Assembly: GCA_945933905.1 (NCBI GenBank)
Contig: CAMEQX010000001.1
Span: 1-26,152, forward strand
Length of the DNA: 26,152 nt
From: an uncultured Clostridia bacterium
GTDB lineage: Bacteria > Bacillota > Clostridia > Oscillospirales > Ruminococcaceae
Direction of reading: 5' to 3'
Below, in pieces: positions 15,106 through 23,528 of the stretch (the stretch's first letter is position 1; each line of letters begins with the position of its first letter). The notes under the pieces were generated by a model, which saw only the letters and a list, made by a program, of their open reading frames with translations, did not search any database and was not told the origin of the DNA. Position numbers and translations under genes: made by a program.

Positions 15106-17199
15106 ATGGCAAAAATTGAACCCGGTATGGAAGCAATGCTTGATATGTACTTCTTTGAAACAAATTCTCTTCTGGAACAGCTGGACGAAATTCTGCTGCG
15201 CACGGAACAGGCAAATGCTTTCGATAGCGAAGATATCAAGGAAATTTTCCGCATAATGCACACAATCAAGGGGTCTTCCGCGATGATGGGCTTCGACAAT
15301 TTGTCCGTGCTGGCTCACAAGGCGGAGGATATGTTCTTCGTTATCCGCGAAAATCCCGAGTTGGTTACCGACGTAAGCTTTGTGTATGACCTCGTTTTTC
15401 AGGTTTCCGACTCCTACAAGGCGCAGATTGAGGCTATTCAGAATAATGTCGGCGGAGAATACGAGCAGTTCAACTTTGACGAGCTTATCGACAAGCTCTT
15501 GAAGGCAAAGGATAAGCTCTCCGGCGAAGCAATCGGTGAAGCTCCCGCTGCCGAGGCAGCTCCCGCGGCTGCCGCTCCCGCTTCGAGCGACAAACAGAAA
15601 ACCTCCGTTCGCGTGTTCTTCGAGGACGGCTGTCAGATGGAGAACCTGCGCGCGTTCCTCCTCATAAACACAATCCGCGAGGAATGCTCGTTCCTTGAGT
15701 ATTATCCCGCAGACGTTGAAACAAATCCCGAAACCTCAAAGGAAATCATCGAGCACGGCTTTTTGATTACTTTCTCAGCTGAGGATAATCAGGATTACAT
15801 ATTGAAGCAGATTGAAACCGCGCTCAACGTTCAGTCCTACGAGGTGCTTGCGGCACCCACGGAAGCTCCCGCTGCCGAAGCGCCGAAGGCTGAAATTCCT
15901 CCGGAGCCCGCAAAGGAAGCCGTTCAAGCTGCCCCCGAAAATCCCGCAGCCACGCCCGCTCCCACGGAGTCTGCGATTGAAAAGGCGCAGGCGGCTGTCG
16001 CAAACGCTGCCGCTCAGGGCGGAAGCCAGAAGCAGAGCCTTATCAGCGTAAATCTCGCGAAGCTTGACGCGCTCAACGATATCGTCGGCGAAATCATCAC
16101 AACCGAGTCTATGGTTATCTCAAACCCCGACCTCGAAGGTCTTGAGCTTGAAAGCTTCAGCAAGGCTGCGCGCGACCTCAAAAAGCTCACCGGCGAGCTT
16201 CAGGATACCGTTATGTCAATCAGAATGGTTCCGCTGTCGGGCGTTTTCCAGAAGATGAACAGAATTGTCCGCGATATGCGCAAAAAGCTCGGCAAGGACG
16301 TTGAATTCGTGATGGAGGGCGAGGATACCGAGGTTGATAAGTCCATTGTCGATAGCCTTCAGGACCCGCTTATGCACCTTGTAAGAAACTGTATGGACCA
16401 CGGTATTGAGGAGAATGTCAACGACAGAACCGCAAACGGCAAGCCCGCAAAGGGCACCCTCAAGCTCACCGCGCAAAACTCCTCGGGCGAGGTTGTTATC
16501 ACGGTTTCCGATGACGGCGCGGGAATCGACCCCGAGAAAATTCTCGCAAAGGCAAGACGTCAGGGCGTTCTCACAAAGCCCGAGAGCGAATATACCGTAA
16601 AAGAAATCCAAAACCTCATTCTTCTCCCCGGATTTTCCACAAATGAACAGGTCACCGAGTTCAGCGGACGCGGCGTCGGAATGGACGTTGTAAAAGCAAA
16701 CGTTGAAAAGTGCAACGGAACTATCGTTGTTGACAGCAAAAAGGGCGAAGGCACAACCTTCACCATAAAAATCCCGCTCACGCTCGCGATTATCGACGGA
16801 ATGGAAATCTCTGTCGGCGACATTGTTTTCACTGTCCCGATTTCGACAATCCGCGAGAGCTTCAAGGTTGAGCCCGAGCAAATTCTCCGCGATACCGACG
16901 GAAACGAGATGATTATGCTTCGCGGTATCTGCTATCCTATTCTCAGAATGCACGAGAAATTCGGCATCGAAACCGAAGTCACCGACCTCAAGGAAGGTAT
17001 TCTGCTGCTGGTTGAAACCGACAACAAGAGTATGTGCATCTTCGCCGACAAGCTTATCGGTGAGCAGCAGGTTGTTGTAAAGCCCTTCCCGAAATATCTT
17101 GCGCGCTATGACATCAAGGGCGAGGGACTTTCGGGCTGCACGATTATGGGCGACGGCAGCATTTCGCTTATCATTGATACAAATACGCTTATCGGTTAA
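15106..17199 (+). CDS. cheA: Chemotaxis histidine kinase CheA
   Basis: The protein has 697 residues from ATG 15106 with AAAGGA upstream; the longer frame from 15019 has no ribosome site. Domains in order: P1 phosphotransfer (1-110) with phosphorylated H52 in MHTIKGSSAMMGF; an Ala/Pro-rich linker; a P2-like response-regulator-binding region (about 165-245); a second long Ala/Pro/Glu linker (about 246-305); the dimerisation helix pair (from about 309); the GHKL ATPase with HLVRNCMDHG (424-), DDGAGI (469-) and GRGVGMD (522-); and a CheW-like domain (565-697). CheA passes phosphate from receptors to CheY and CheB. It leads an operon with cheW 12 bases downstream. Candidate receptor in the window: the hydrogenase-like fusion at 2831-4735. 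No cheY is present here. Confidence 0.97.
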   Translation: MAKIEPGMEAMLDMYFFETNSLLEQLDEILLRTEQANAFDSEDIKEIFRIMHTIKGSSAMMGFDNLSVLAHKAEDMFFVIRENPELVTDVSFVYDLVFQVSDSYKAQIEAIQNNVGGEYEQFNFDELIDKLLKAKDKLSGEAIGEAPAAEAAPAAAAPASSDKQKTSVRVFFEDGCQMENLRAFLLINTIREECSFLEYYPADVETNPETSKEIIEHGFLITFSAEDNQDYILKQIETALNVQSYEVLAAPTEAPAAEAPKAEIPPEPAKEAVQAAPENPAATPAPTESAIEKAQAAVANAAAQGGSQKQSLISVNLAKLDALNDIVGEIITTESMVISNPDLEGLELESFSKAARDLKKLTGELQDTVMSIRMVPLSGVFQKMNRIVRDMRKKLGKDVEFVMEGEDTEVDKSIVDSLQDPLMHLVRNCMDHGIEENVNDRTANGKPAKGTLKLTAQNSSGEVVITVSDDGAGIDPEKILAKARRQGVLTKPESEYTVKEIQNLILLPGFSTNEQVTEFSGRGVGMDVVKANVEKCNGTIVVDSKKGEGTTFTIKIPLTLAIIDGMEISVGDIVFTVPISTIRESFKVEPEQILRDTDGNEMIMLRGICYPILRMHEKFGIETEVTDLKEGILLLVETDNKSMCIFADKLIGEQQVVVKPFPKYLARYDIKGEGLSGCTIMGDGSISLIIDTNTLIG

Positions 17200-17211
17200 G
17201 GGGGAAGAAAT

Positions 17212-17724
17212 ATGACAAACGACGTAATCAAAGAAGCTGTCGCAAAGCAGCAGTCGGGCGACAGAAAGCTTGTTGCCGACAACACAATCCTCGGAAAAGT
17301 TATGACCTTTAATATCGGCGAACAGGTTTACGGTATCGAAATTCAGCACGTTGTCGAGATTATCGGTATGCAGAGAATTACAAAGGTTCCGCACGTTCCC
17401 GATTATATCAAGGGAATTATCAACGTGCGCTCGAAGGTTGTTCCCGTAATCGACATCAGAACGCGCTTCGGAAAGCCCGAAATTCCCGTGACCTCGCATA
17501 CCTGCATCATCACGCTTTCGTTTAACGAAACGTCTGTCGGAATTATCGTGGATAATGTCGCAAATGTTGAGGATATTCACTCAAGTGATATTTCCGCGAC
17601 TCCCGAAAACAAAAACGTCAACACAAACGCTTTTATTCAGTATATGATTCGCTCGGACGATAATTCCGAGCAGACAAAGCTCATTCTCGACGTAGCAAAG
17701 CTGCTCGACGAACAGGAGGCGTAA
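17212..17724 (+). CDS. cheW: Chemotaxis coupling protein CheW
   Basis: The protein has 170 residues, a single CheW domain with a ~25-residue N-terminal extension. Family pattern: MTFNIGEQVYGIEIQHVVEI, then VPDYIKGIINVRSKVVPVIDIRTRFG, and VGIIVDNVANVEDI. It bridges chemoreceptors and CheA. A strong GGGGGAAG site precedes the ATG. The gene ends two bases before cheR, with the cheR ribosome site inside its last codons. Confidence 0.97.
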   Translation: MTNDVIKEAVAKQQSGDRKLVADNTILGKVMTFNIGEQVYGIEIQHVVEIIGMQRITKVPHVPDYIKGIINVRSKVVPVIDIRTRFGKPEIPVTSHTCIITLSFNETSVGIIVDNVANVEDIHSSDISATPENKNVNTNAFIQYMIRSDDNSEQTKLILDVAKLLDEQEA

Positions 17725-17726
17725 TA

Positions 17727-18548
17727 ATGGAAATAACCGACGCTGAATTTCAACGGCTGGTTAAATATATGTACGATAATTTCGGCATAAACTTAGCCGC
17801 AAAGCGCGTTTTGGTTCAAGGGCGTCTTGGAAATATGCTTCGCGAACGTAATTTCAAGAATTACAGCGAGTATCTCGACGCGGTTATGAACGATACGACA
17901 GGAGCCGAGGTTACTACCATATTAAATAAACTCACGACAAACCACACGTTTTTTATGCGCGAGCCCGAGCACTATACCTTTATGAACGACGTGGTTTTGC
18001 CGTATATGAAAACCGTCTGCAAAGACCACGTTCTGAGAATTTGGAGCGCGGCTTGTTCTTCGGGTGAAGAGGTTTACACGATGGCTATGCTCATCGACCA
18101 GTTTTTCGGAAAAGACAAGGCAAACTGGGATACCAGAATTCTTGCGACGGATATTTCTCAGAATGTTATCGGAAAAGCGAAAACCGGTGTTTATCAGGAA
18201 GAGGGAATGAAGGGGCTTTCTAAGGAATGGAAATGCCGCTATTTCAACAATCTCGGAAACGGAAACTATGAGATTTGTCAGGGGATAAAGGACGAGGTTA
18301 TCTTCAAAACGTTCAATCTTATGGACCCTATGCCCGATAAATATGTGAAAAATCCGTTTGATTTGATTTTCTGCCGAAATGTTATGATTTACTTCGACCA
18401 GCCCACAAAACAGGCGCTTGTCAACAGGTTTTATGATGTTGTGAAGCCGGGCGGGTACTTTTTCATCGGTCACGCCGAAAGCGTAAACAGGCAGGAAACA
18501 AAGTTTGAATACATAAAACCGGCAATTTATCGCAAGCAAGAAAAATAA
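17727..18548 (+). CDS. cheR: Chemoreceptor methyltransferase CheR
   Basis: The protein has 273 residues. It has the N-terminal CheR helical domain and the SAM-dependent methyltransferase domain: WSAACSSGEEVYTMAM (SAM-binding motif I, about 105-120), ILATDISQNVIGKA, FDLIFCRNVMIYF (about 211-223) and KPGGYFFIGHAESV. It methylates glutamates on receptors for adaptation. The ATG lies two bases after the cheW stop, with GGAGG in the cheW end. Confidence 0.97.
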   Translation: MEITDAEFQRLVKYMYDNFGINLAAKRVLVQGRLGNMLRERNFKNYSEYLDAVMNDTTGAEVTTILNKLTTNHTFFMREPEHYTFMNDVVLPYMKTVCKDHVLRIWSAACSSGEEVYTMAMLIDQFFGKDKANWDTRILATDISQNVIGKAKTGVYQEEGMKGLSKEWKCRYFNNLGNGNYEICQGIKDEVIFKTFNLMDPMPDKYVKNPFDLIFCRNVMIYFDQPTKQALVNRFYDVVKPGGYFFIGHAESVNRQETKFEYIKPAIYRKQEK

Positions 18549-18585
18549 TATATTATAATAGTATAAGCTATTGGGGTGAATTTCG

Positions 18586-19758
18586 ATGAATCGTATTAAA
18601 TTATTGGTTGTTTATGATTCAATGCTTTTCAGAGAAGTTATTGCACGTTATATCAATCAGGACGATTTGATTGAAATTGTCGGAAAAGCGGGCGACGCTT
18701 ATTCCGCAAGAGATATGATTTTACAGTATCAGCCCGATGTTATGACGCTTGACCTCGAGATGCCGAAAATCGATGGAATTTCGTTCCTCAAAAAGCTGCT
18801 TCCGCAGAATTATATTTCAACAATCGTCGTTTCAAGCTCCGACAGCAAAAGAGCCGAATGTTTGAACGCGGGCGCGGTTGAATTTCTTTCAAAGCCTTTT
18901 ACAAGAACCAGTCAGGAGATGGCGAATTTTTCCGCGGAGCTTTGTCGGGCAATTCGCAGAGCCTATAATCATACAAATCCAAGTGCGTTTATTTCACCGG
19001 AGCCGCCGTTTGTTAAATTCTCGGCAAGCTCGTCTGTAATTACAAACGCCGCGAGTACCGTTCAGTTTGCTCAAAAGGCAAGAGAACAGGTTTCGCAGAC
19101 AAAGTCGCTTTTTTCCGCAAATGTTGGAAGAGAAATCAAGGAAAATCCCGCCCTGAGCAAAAATTATATCAAGCACACAAGGCTGAAAAAAAGCGAGGCA
19201 ATTATCGCGCTGGGGGCTTCTACGGGAGGCACGGAGGCGCTGGAACAGGTTATCAGGTTTTTTCCCGAGGACACGCCGCCGGTTATTGTCGTGCAGCATA
19301 TGCCCGCGGGCTTTACAAAGCTGTATGCCGACAGACTGAACAATTCCTGTAAAATGGAGGTCAAGGAGGCTGTCGAGGGCGAACGGCTGCGCAGAGGGCT
19401 GGTTATTGTCGGCGCGGGCGAGCATCATCTGCGGCTTTGCAAGGACAGACAGGGCTATTATATCAGCTCAAAGCCGGGTGAAAAGGTTTCGGGGCACTGT
19501 CCGTCGGTTGACGTGATGTTCTCGTCGGTAGCCGAGGTTGCGGGCGCGCAGTCAATCGGCGCGATTTTGACGGGAATGGGACGCGACGGCGCAGAAGGCT
19601 TGCTGAAAATGCGGCAGATGGGCGCATATACTATCGGTCAGGACAAGGAAACCTGCGTGGTTTACGGAATGCCGATGGAAGCTTATAAAATCGGCGCGGT
19701 TGAGGTTCAGGCTCCGCTTTATAAGATTTCCGAGCTTATTCTGAACAATTTGTATTAA
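18586..19758 (+). CDS. cheB: Chemoreceptor methylesterase CheB
   Basis: The protein has 390 residues: a receiver domain (1-125), a linker of ~75 residues and a CheB esterase/deamidase domain (about 200-390). The phosphate-accepting residue is D56 (MTLDLEMPKIDG) and the conserved lysine is K103 (LSKPF). The catalytic triad reads S212 (GASTGGTEA), H238 (VVQHMPAGFT) and D334 (TGMGRDGAEG). The acidic pair before the metal site is changed: Y10-D11 (VVYDS) instead of Asp-Asp. D11, the direct metal ligand, is kept, so phosphorylation may still work. The gene follows cheR after 37 AT-rich bases with TTGGGGTGAA as ribosome site and is followed by a terminator. Confidence 0.95.
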   Translation: MNRIKLLVVYDSMLFREVIARYINQDDLIEIVGKAGDAYSARDMILQYQPDVMTLDLEMPKIDGISFLKKLLPQNYISTIVVSSSDSKRAECLNAGAVEFLSKPFTRTSQEMANFSAELCRAIRRAYNHTNPSAFISPEPPFVKFSASSSVITNAASTVQFAQKAREQVSQTKSLFSANVGREIKENPALSKNYIKHTRLKKSEAIIALGASTGGTEALEQVIRFFPEDTPPVIVVQHMPAGFTKLYADRLNNSCKMEVKEAVEGERLRRGLVIVGAGEHHLRLCKDRQGYYISSKPGEKVSGHCPSVDVMFSSVAEVAGAQSIGAILTGMGRDGAEGLLKMRQMGAYTIGQDKETCVVYGMPMEAYKIGAVEVQAPLYKISELILNNLY

Positions 19759-19767
19759 AAACAATTC

Positions 19768-19794
19768 GAGCGGGTGAAAATCCGCTCTTTTTTT
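19768..19794 (+). terminator. Rho-independent terminator of the che operon
   Basis: GAGCGG (19768-19773) pairs with CCGCTC (19782-19787) around an 8-base loop and is followed by seven Ts (19788-19794). It lies 9 bases after the cheB stop and shields the origin region from che transcription. Confidence 0.88.
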
Positions 19795-19837
19795 GTGCAA
19801 AAAGATGATTTTTTCCTTTCAACAATCAACACGGTTT

Positions 19838-20378
19838 TGTTGATAAAAAAGTTATTATACATAACTTTAACGCCTTTTCAACCTTTGTTTCAAAAATCTA
19901 AACCTAAAAAATTCCGCTATTTAATAAGGAATTTTAACATTATCAACATAGTTTTCAACCAAAATTACGCCTTTTCACATATTTATTGTTGAAAAACTCA
20001 CCGATTTTGAGGTAATTTCTCCAAAAAATGAAAACTTTTCAACAAAATTTCCGAATAATATTCAAAAAGGTGAAAAAATCGCATTGTTTCGTTGATGAAA
20101 AAAATATACTTTTCGTAAATTTTTAGGTAAATTCCGAGAAAATTCTAAAAATAAAAAGAGTAAATTTGAGTTTTCCCCATTTTTCCTATCAAAATTTGGC
20201 TTGGATATGTGACTTTTACACTTATTCAACAGAGTTTTCAACAATTTGATTAACTTTGCTATCTGTATATTTTTATTTTTTGCTTTCAACAAGGCTTGTT
20301 TAAAACCGTTTTAATTGTGATTTTATATTTTGTAATAATATTGTAAAAAATACAGTTTGTAAAACTATTTGTTGAAAA
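19838..20378. other. oriC upstream part: cluster of DnaA boxes
   Basis: This AT-rich, gene-free region lies just before dnaA. It has six exact copies of TTWTCAACA: 19838-19846 (-), 19940-19948 (+), 19987-19995 (-), 20036-20044 (+), 20235-20243 (+) and 20370-20378 (-). One-mismatch copies lie at 19816, 19875, 19952, 20223 and 20283. The usual box is TTATCCACA; here position 6 is A. Exact copies elsewhere in the window are few (e.g. 12507 and 24657), so the cluster is clear. Short open frames here overlap the boxes and look spurious. Confidence 0.8.
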
Positions 20379-20416
20379 TTCACAAGATATTGCGATTTTT
20401 TAGTTGGTATTTTTGC

Positions 20417-20445
20417 TTGAAAAATTTCGACTTTTATGGTACAAT
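20417..20445 (+). promoter_or_regulatory. Promoter of dnaA
   Basis: TTGAAA (20417-20422), a 17-base spacer, TACAAT (20440-20445). A DnaA box at 20370-20378 lies about 40 bases upstream, which allows autoregulation by DnaA. Confidence 0.8.
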
Positions 20446-20507
20446 TTATATAGATATAAATATTGAAAAATACTGTGATTTTAAAAATTTGGAATGGTGA
20501 ACCAACA

Positions 20508-21866
20508 ATGAATAATCTTTCTTCTCTTTCGGATATTTACAAATGTGTTGTCGATAACTGCGTCAAGGAATATGACATTTCAAGCGCGGCGCGTGAGCTC
20601 TGGCTAGACCCGCTTGTACCTATCAGAATGGAAGGAAACACCTTTGTGCTTGCAACCGACCACGTTTTCAAAAAAGAAACGCTTAAGTCGCTGTATCTTC
20701 CGTCGATTGAGGAACAGCTTAAAAATATCCTCGGTATGCCGATGAAGGTTGAAATTGTCGTTGATGATAATATCTCCGCGCAAAAACAGGTTATCTCCGA
20801 GCTTATCAACACCGAGCCCGTAAACGAGATGGTTGTGAATTACGACAAGAAATTTACCTACACCTTCGATAACTTTATCGTCGGGCCTTCAAACAACCTC
20901 GCGTTCGCTGCGGCAAAGGCTGTTTCCAAAAAACAGCACGAGAGATATAATCCGCTTTTTATTTACGGAGACTCCGGTCTTGGAAAAACACATTTGCTTT
21001 CTGCAATTCAGTTTGAGATGCAGAAAAATTTCCCTGGAATAAATATCGTATATATCCCCGCGGAAACCTTTACAAACGAGTTTTATCACGCGATTTCTTC
21101 AAATACCGTCGAGAGCTTTGATGAAAAATATCGCAGCGCCGACGCGCTTTTGGTTGATGATATTCAGTTTATTGCAGGTAAAGAACGCACGGAGGAAAAA
21201 TTCTTCCATATCTTTAACGAGCTGTATAATCAGAATAAGGTGATTGTCCTCACGTCCGACCGCCCCGCGAAAGAAATCAAATCTCTTTCGGACAGACTCA
21301 GAACGCGGTTCAGCTCGGGACTTATCGCCGACGTAAATCCGCCGGAATATGAAACAAGGCTGGTTATCATTCAGAAAAAGGCTGAGCTTTTGCATTTCAA
21401 TATTTCCGATGACGTAACCGATTATATCGCCACAAAGCTCAAGTCAAATATCAGACAGATTGAAGGCGTTGTCACAAAGCTGAACGCGCTGTTTACCGTA
21501 TCGCAGATTAAGCCGACAATCGCCGTTGCGCAGAACGTCATCAAGGATATCGTGACAGACCATCAGCCTATCCCCGTGACCGTTGATAAGATAATAAACG
21601 AGGTTGCGAAAATATACAACATAGAGCCAGATGAAATGCGTTCTCAGAGAAGAACAGCAAGTATTTCTCAGGCACGCAAGGTTGCGATTTACGTTATCCA
21701 GAATGTAACGGAGCTTTCCTACGAGTCAATCGGACAGGAATTCAGCGGGCGCGACCACTCAACAATGGTTTATGCGATAAAATCCGTCAAAGAGGAAATG
21801 GAACGCGACAGCGGCTTCCGCTCGATTGTTGAGGATATTATAAAGAACGTTAAGACAAACCAGTAA
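20508..21866 (+). CDS. dnaA: Chromosomal replication initiator DnaA
   Basis: The protein has 452 residues from ATG 20508, with GGTGA upstream; an earlier in-frame ATG at 20463 is less likely. Domain I is N-terminal; the AAA+ domain has Walker A GDSGLGKTH (154-162) and Walker B LLVDDIQF (D217, D218). The C-terminal DNA-binding domain ends with YESIGQEFSGRDHSTMVYAI, where R415, D416, H417, S418 and T419 are the box-reading positions. DnaA binds oriC boxes and opens the DNA. It lies between the two halves of the origin and is followed by dnaN. Confidence 0.98.
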   Translation: MNNLSSLSDIYKCVVDNCVKEYDISSAARELWLDPLVPIRMEGNTFVLATDHVFKKETLKSLYLPSIEEQLKNILGMPMKVEIVVDDNISAQKQVISELINTEPVNEMVVNYDKKFTYTFDNFIVGPSNNLAFAAAKAVSKKQHERYNPLFIYGDSGLGKTHLLSAIQFEMQKNFPGINIVYIPAETFTNEFYHAISSNTVESFDEKYRSADALLVDDIQFIAGKERTEEKFFHIFNELYNQNKVIVLTSDRPAKEIKSLSDRLRTRFSSGLIADVNPPEYETRLVIIQKKAELLHFNISDDVTDYIATKLKSNIRQIEGVVTKLNALFTVSQIKPTIAVAQNVIKDIVTDHQPIPVTVDKIINEVAKIYNIEPDEMRSQRRTASISQARKVAIYVIQNVTELSYESIGQEFSGRDHSTMVYAIKSVKEEMERDSGFRSIVEDIIKNVKTNQ

Positions 21867-22121
21867 TTTAACAATTTTTTTCACAATTATTCAACGTTAA
21901 TCAACAGTTTGTTTAATGTGAAAAAAGTTTTAAACTTTTTCGGTTTTTCTTCACATCGTTCTGTTAAAATTTTTCGCCTTGAAAATGGCTCTGTAAAGTC
22001 ATTTTTTCAGTATTCCACAATTTTCACCGCCTTTATTATTATTATTATTATTATTATTAAATATATAATAATATGATATCATATCAGCGATTTTTGATGA
22101 CGATAATTTAAGGAGAGTTTT
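21867..22121. other. oriC downstream part: box, GC spacer, DnaA-trios, AT-rich unwinding element
   Basis: Between dnaA and dnaN lie DnaA-box-like TAATCAACA (21898-21906) and TATTCCACA (22011-22019), then a short GC-richer CACCGCC, then nine perfect TTA triplets (22033-22059), then an AT-only stretch (22060-22074). The order box, GC-rich, TTA repeats (complement 3'-AAT-5'), AT-rich matches the DnaA-trio arrangement of the Bacillus subtilis unwinding region. The dnaN ribosome site AAGGAG is at 22110-22115. I did not find a clear dnaN promoter; TATAAT at 22064-22069 has no matching -35. Confidence 0.75.
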
Positions 22122-23222
22122 ATGAAATTTTCAGTTGCTAAAGAAATAATTCTCGAGGCATTCAACACAACCTCAAAAGCGTCGGCTGCAAAATCAACCA
22201 TTCCCGCGCTTGAGGGCTTGCTGCTGGAGCTTGAAAACGATAAGCTCACCATCACGGGCTATAACCTCGAAATAGGTATCAGAACGGAAGTTTCCGTAAC
22301 CGGAAGCGAGAACGGAAGCACCGTTATTAACGCGCGTATGTTGTGCGAAATTGTAAGAAAAATGCCGTCGGGTATATTGGAATTTGATATCGGGGAAAAT
22401 AAAACCGCGACTATTAAAAGCACTTTGACAGAATTTTTCATTAAGTGTATGAGAGCGGACGAATATCCGCCCGTTCCGCAGACGGGAAATCAAGGCGGGT
22501 TCTCTATGCCGCAGCCGTTGCTGAAAAGTATGATAAATCAGACAAAGTATGCTTGCGCGACCACCGACACAAAACCCGCGCTCACGGGCTGCAAGTTTGA
22601 GATTGTCGATAACGTTCTGAGCGTTGTTGCGGTTGACGGTATCAGAATTGCGCTTCGTCAGGAGAACGTGACCTACGAGAATATCGATTTTATCGTTCCG
22701 AACAAGACGCTTGAGGAACTTACACATATACTCTGTGATGAAAATGACAAGAATGTTACAGTTTGTATAGATAAAAACCAGATTTCCTTTGAAGTTGGAA
22801 AATACACGATGATTTCTCGCTTGATTAACGGCGATTTTCTCGAGTACAGAAAACACCTCAACTGTGACGGAAATGTGTTTGCGGAGGTAAATTGCCGCGA
22901 GATTATCGATATGCTTGACAGAGCGATGCTTGTAATCAACGAGAAAAACAAGTCGCCGGTTCGCTGCGAGTTCGGAAGCGACTCAATCACAATGAGCTGT
23001 ACGACAACTCTTGGTAAAGTTTATGACAAAATCAACGTAAAGTATAACGGCGAGCCTATCACAATCGGCTTTAACGCAAAATATCTGCTCGACGCGTTCA
23101 AAGCGTGCGATACGGATAAGGTTAAGGTAATTCTCACGGGCTCGGCGGTTTCGCCTGTTTTGATTATTCCCATGGAAGGAAAGGAGTTTACGTTCTTCCT
23201 ACTGCCCATGAGATTAAAATAA
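22122..23222 (+). CDS. dnaN: DNA polymerase III beta sliding clamp
   Basis: The protein has 366 residues, the usual length. It has three clamp domains: MKFSVAKEIILEAFNTTSKA, the middle GFSMPQPLLKSMINQTKYACATTDTKPAL with LSVVAVDGIRIALR, and the end SAVSPVLIIPMEGKEFTFFLLPMRL. The clamp rings DNA and holds the polymerase. The gene follows the origin unwinding region and has AAGGAG before the ATG. Confidence 0.98.
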   Translation: MKFSVAKEIILEAFNTTSKASAAKSTIPALEGLLLELENDKLTITGYNLEIGIRTEVSVTGSENGSTVINARMLCEIVRKMPSGILEFDIGENKTATIKSTLTEFFIKCMRADEYPPVPQTGNQGGFSMPQPLLKSMINQTKYACATTDTKPALTGCKFEIVDNVLSVVAVDGIRIALRQENVTYENIDFIVPNKTLEELTHILCDENDKNVTVCIDKNQISFEVGKYTMISRLINGDFLEYRKHLNCDGNVFAEVNCREIIDMLDRAMLVINEKNKSPVRCEFGSDSITMSCTTTLGKVYDKINVKYNGEPITIGFNAKYLLDAFKACDTDKVKVILTGSAVSPVLIIPMEGKEFTFFLLPMRLK

Positions 23223-23282
23223 ATTATCAGAAAGTATATTTTTGATAAAATTTTACTATTTGTTTAGAGAAAGGTTAGGAAA

Positions 23283-23528
23283 ATGGAAGAATTAAAAATC
23301 GTTACCCCTTTTATTAAGCTCGACCAGCTTGTCAAGTTTGCGGGATTTTCCGAAACGGGCGCAAAAGCGAAAATTTTGATTGACCTCGGTGAATTCAACG
23401 TGAACGGCGTTTGCTGCACAAAGCGCGGTAAAAAAATCAAACCGGGCGACGTTATCGAATATAAGAACAAGAAGTATAAGGTCGTTTATGACGAGCAGGA
23501 GGCTGCTGCCGAGGAAAAATCGGAGTAA
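23283..23528 (+). CDS. yaaA: S4-domain RNA-binding protein YaaA
   Basis: The protein has 81 residues. It has the S4-type RNA-binding fold pattern: IKLDQLVKFAGFSETGAKAKILIDLGEFNVNG...KRGKKIKPGDVIEY. In Bacillus it sits between dnaN and recF, as here, and is linked to ribosome function. The stop codon TAA shares its last A with the recF start (TAATG), so translation is coupled. Confidence 0.93.
   Translation: MEELKIVTPFIKLDQLVKFAGFSETGAKAKILIDLGEFNVNGVCCTKRGKKIKPGDVIEYKNKKYKVVYDEQEAAAEEKSE

Noticed and set aside
19774..19992. 72-codon open frame in the origin region
   Set aside because: It overlaps the che terminator and DnaA boxes, has AT-driven composition and no ribosome site. The 20062-20292 minus frame is rejected for the same reasons.
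20341..20460. Transcription attenuator or riboswitch before dnaA
   Set aside because: The stretch is AT-rich with no stable stem; the DnaA box and promoter explain it.
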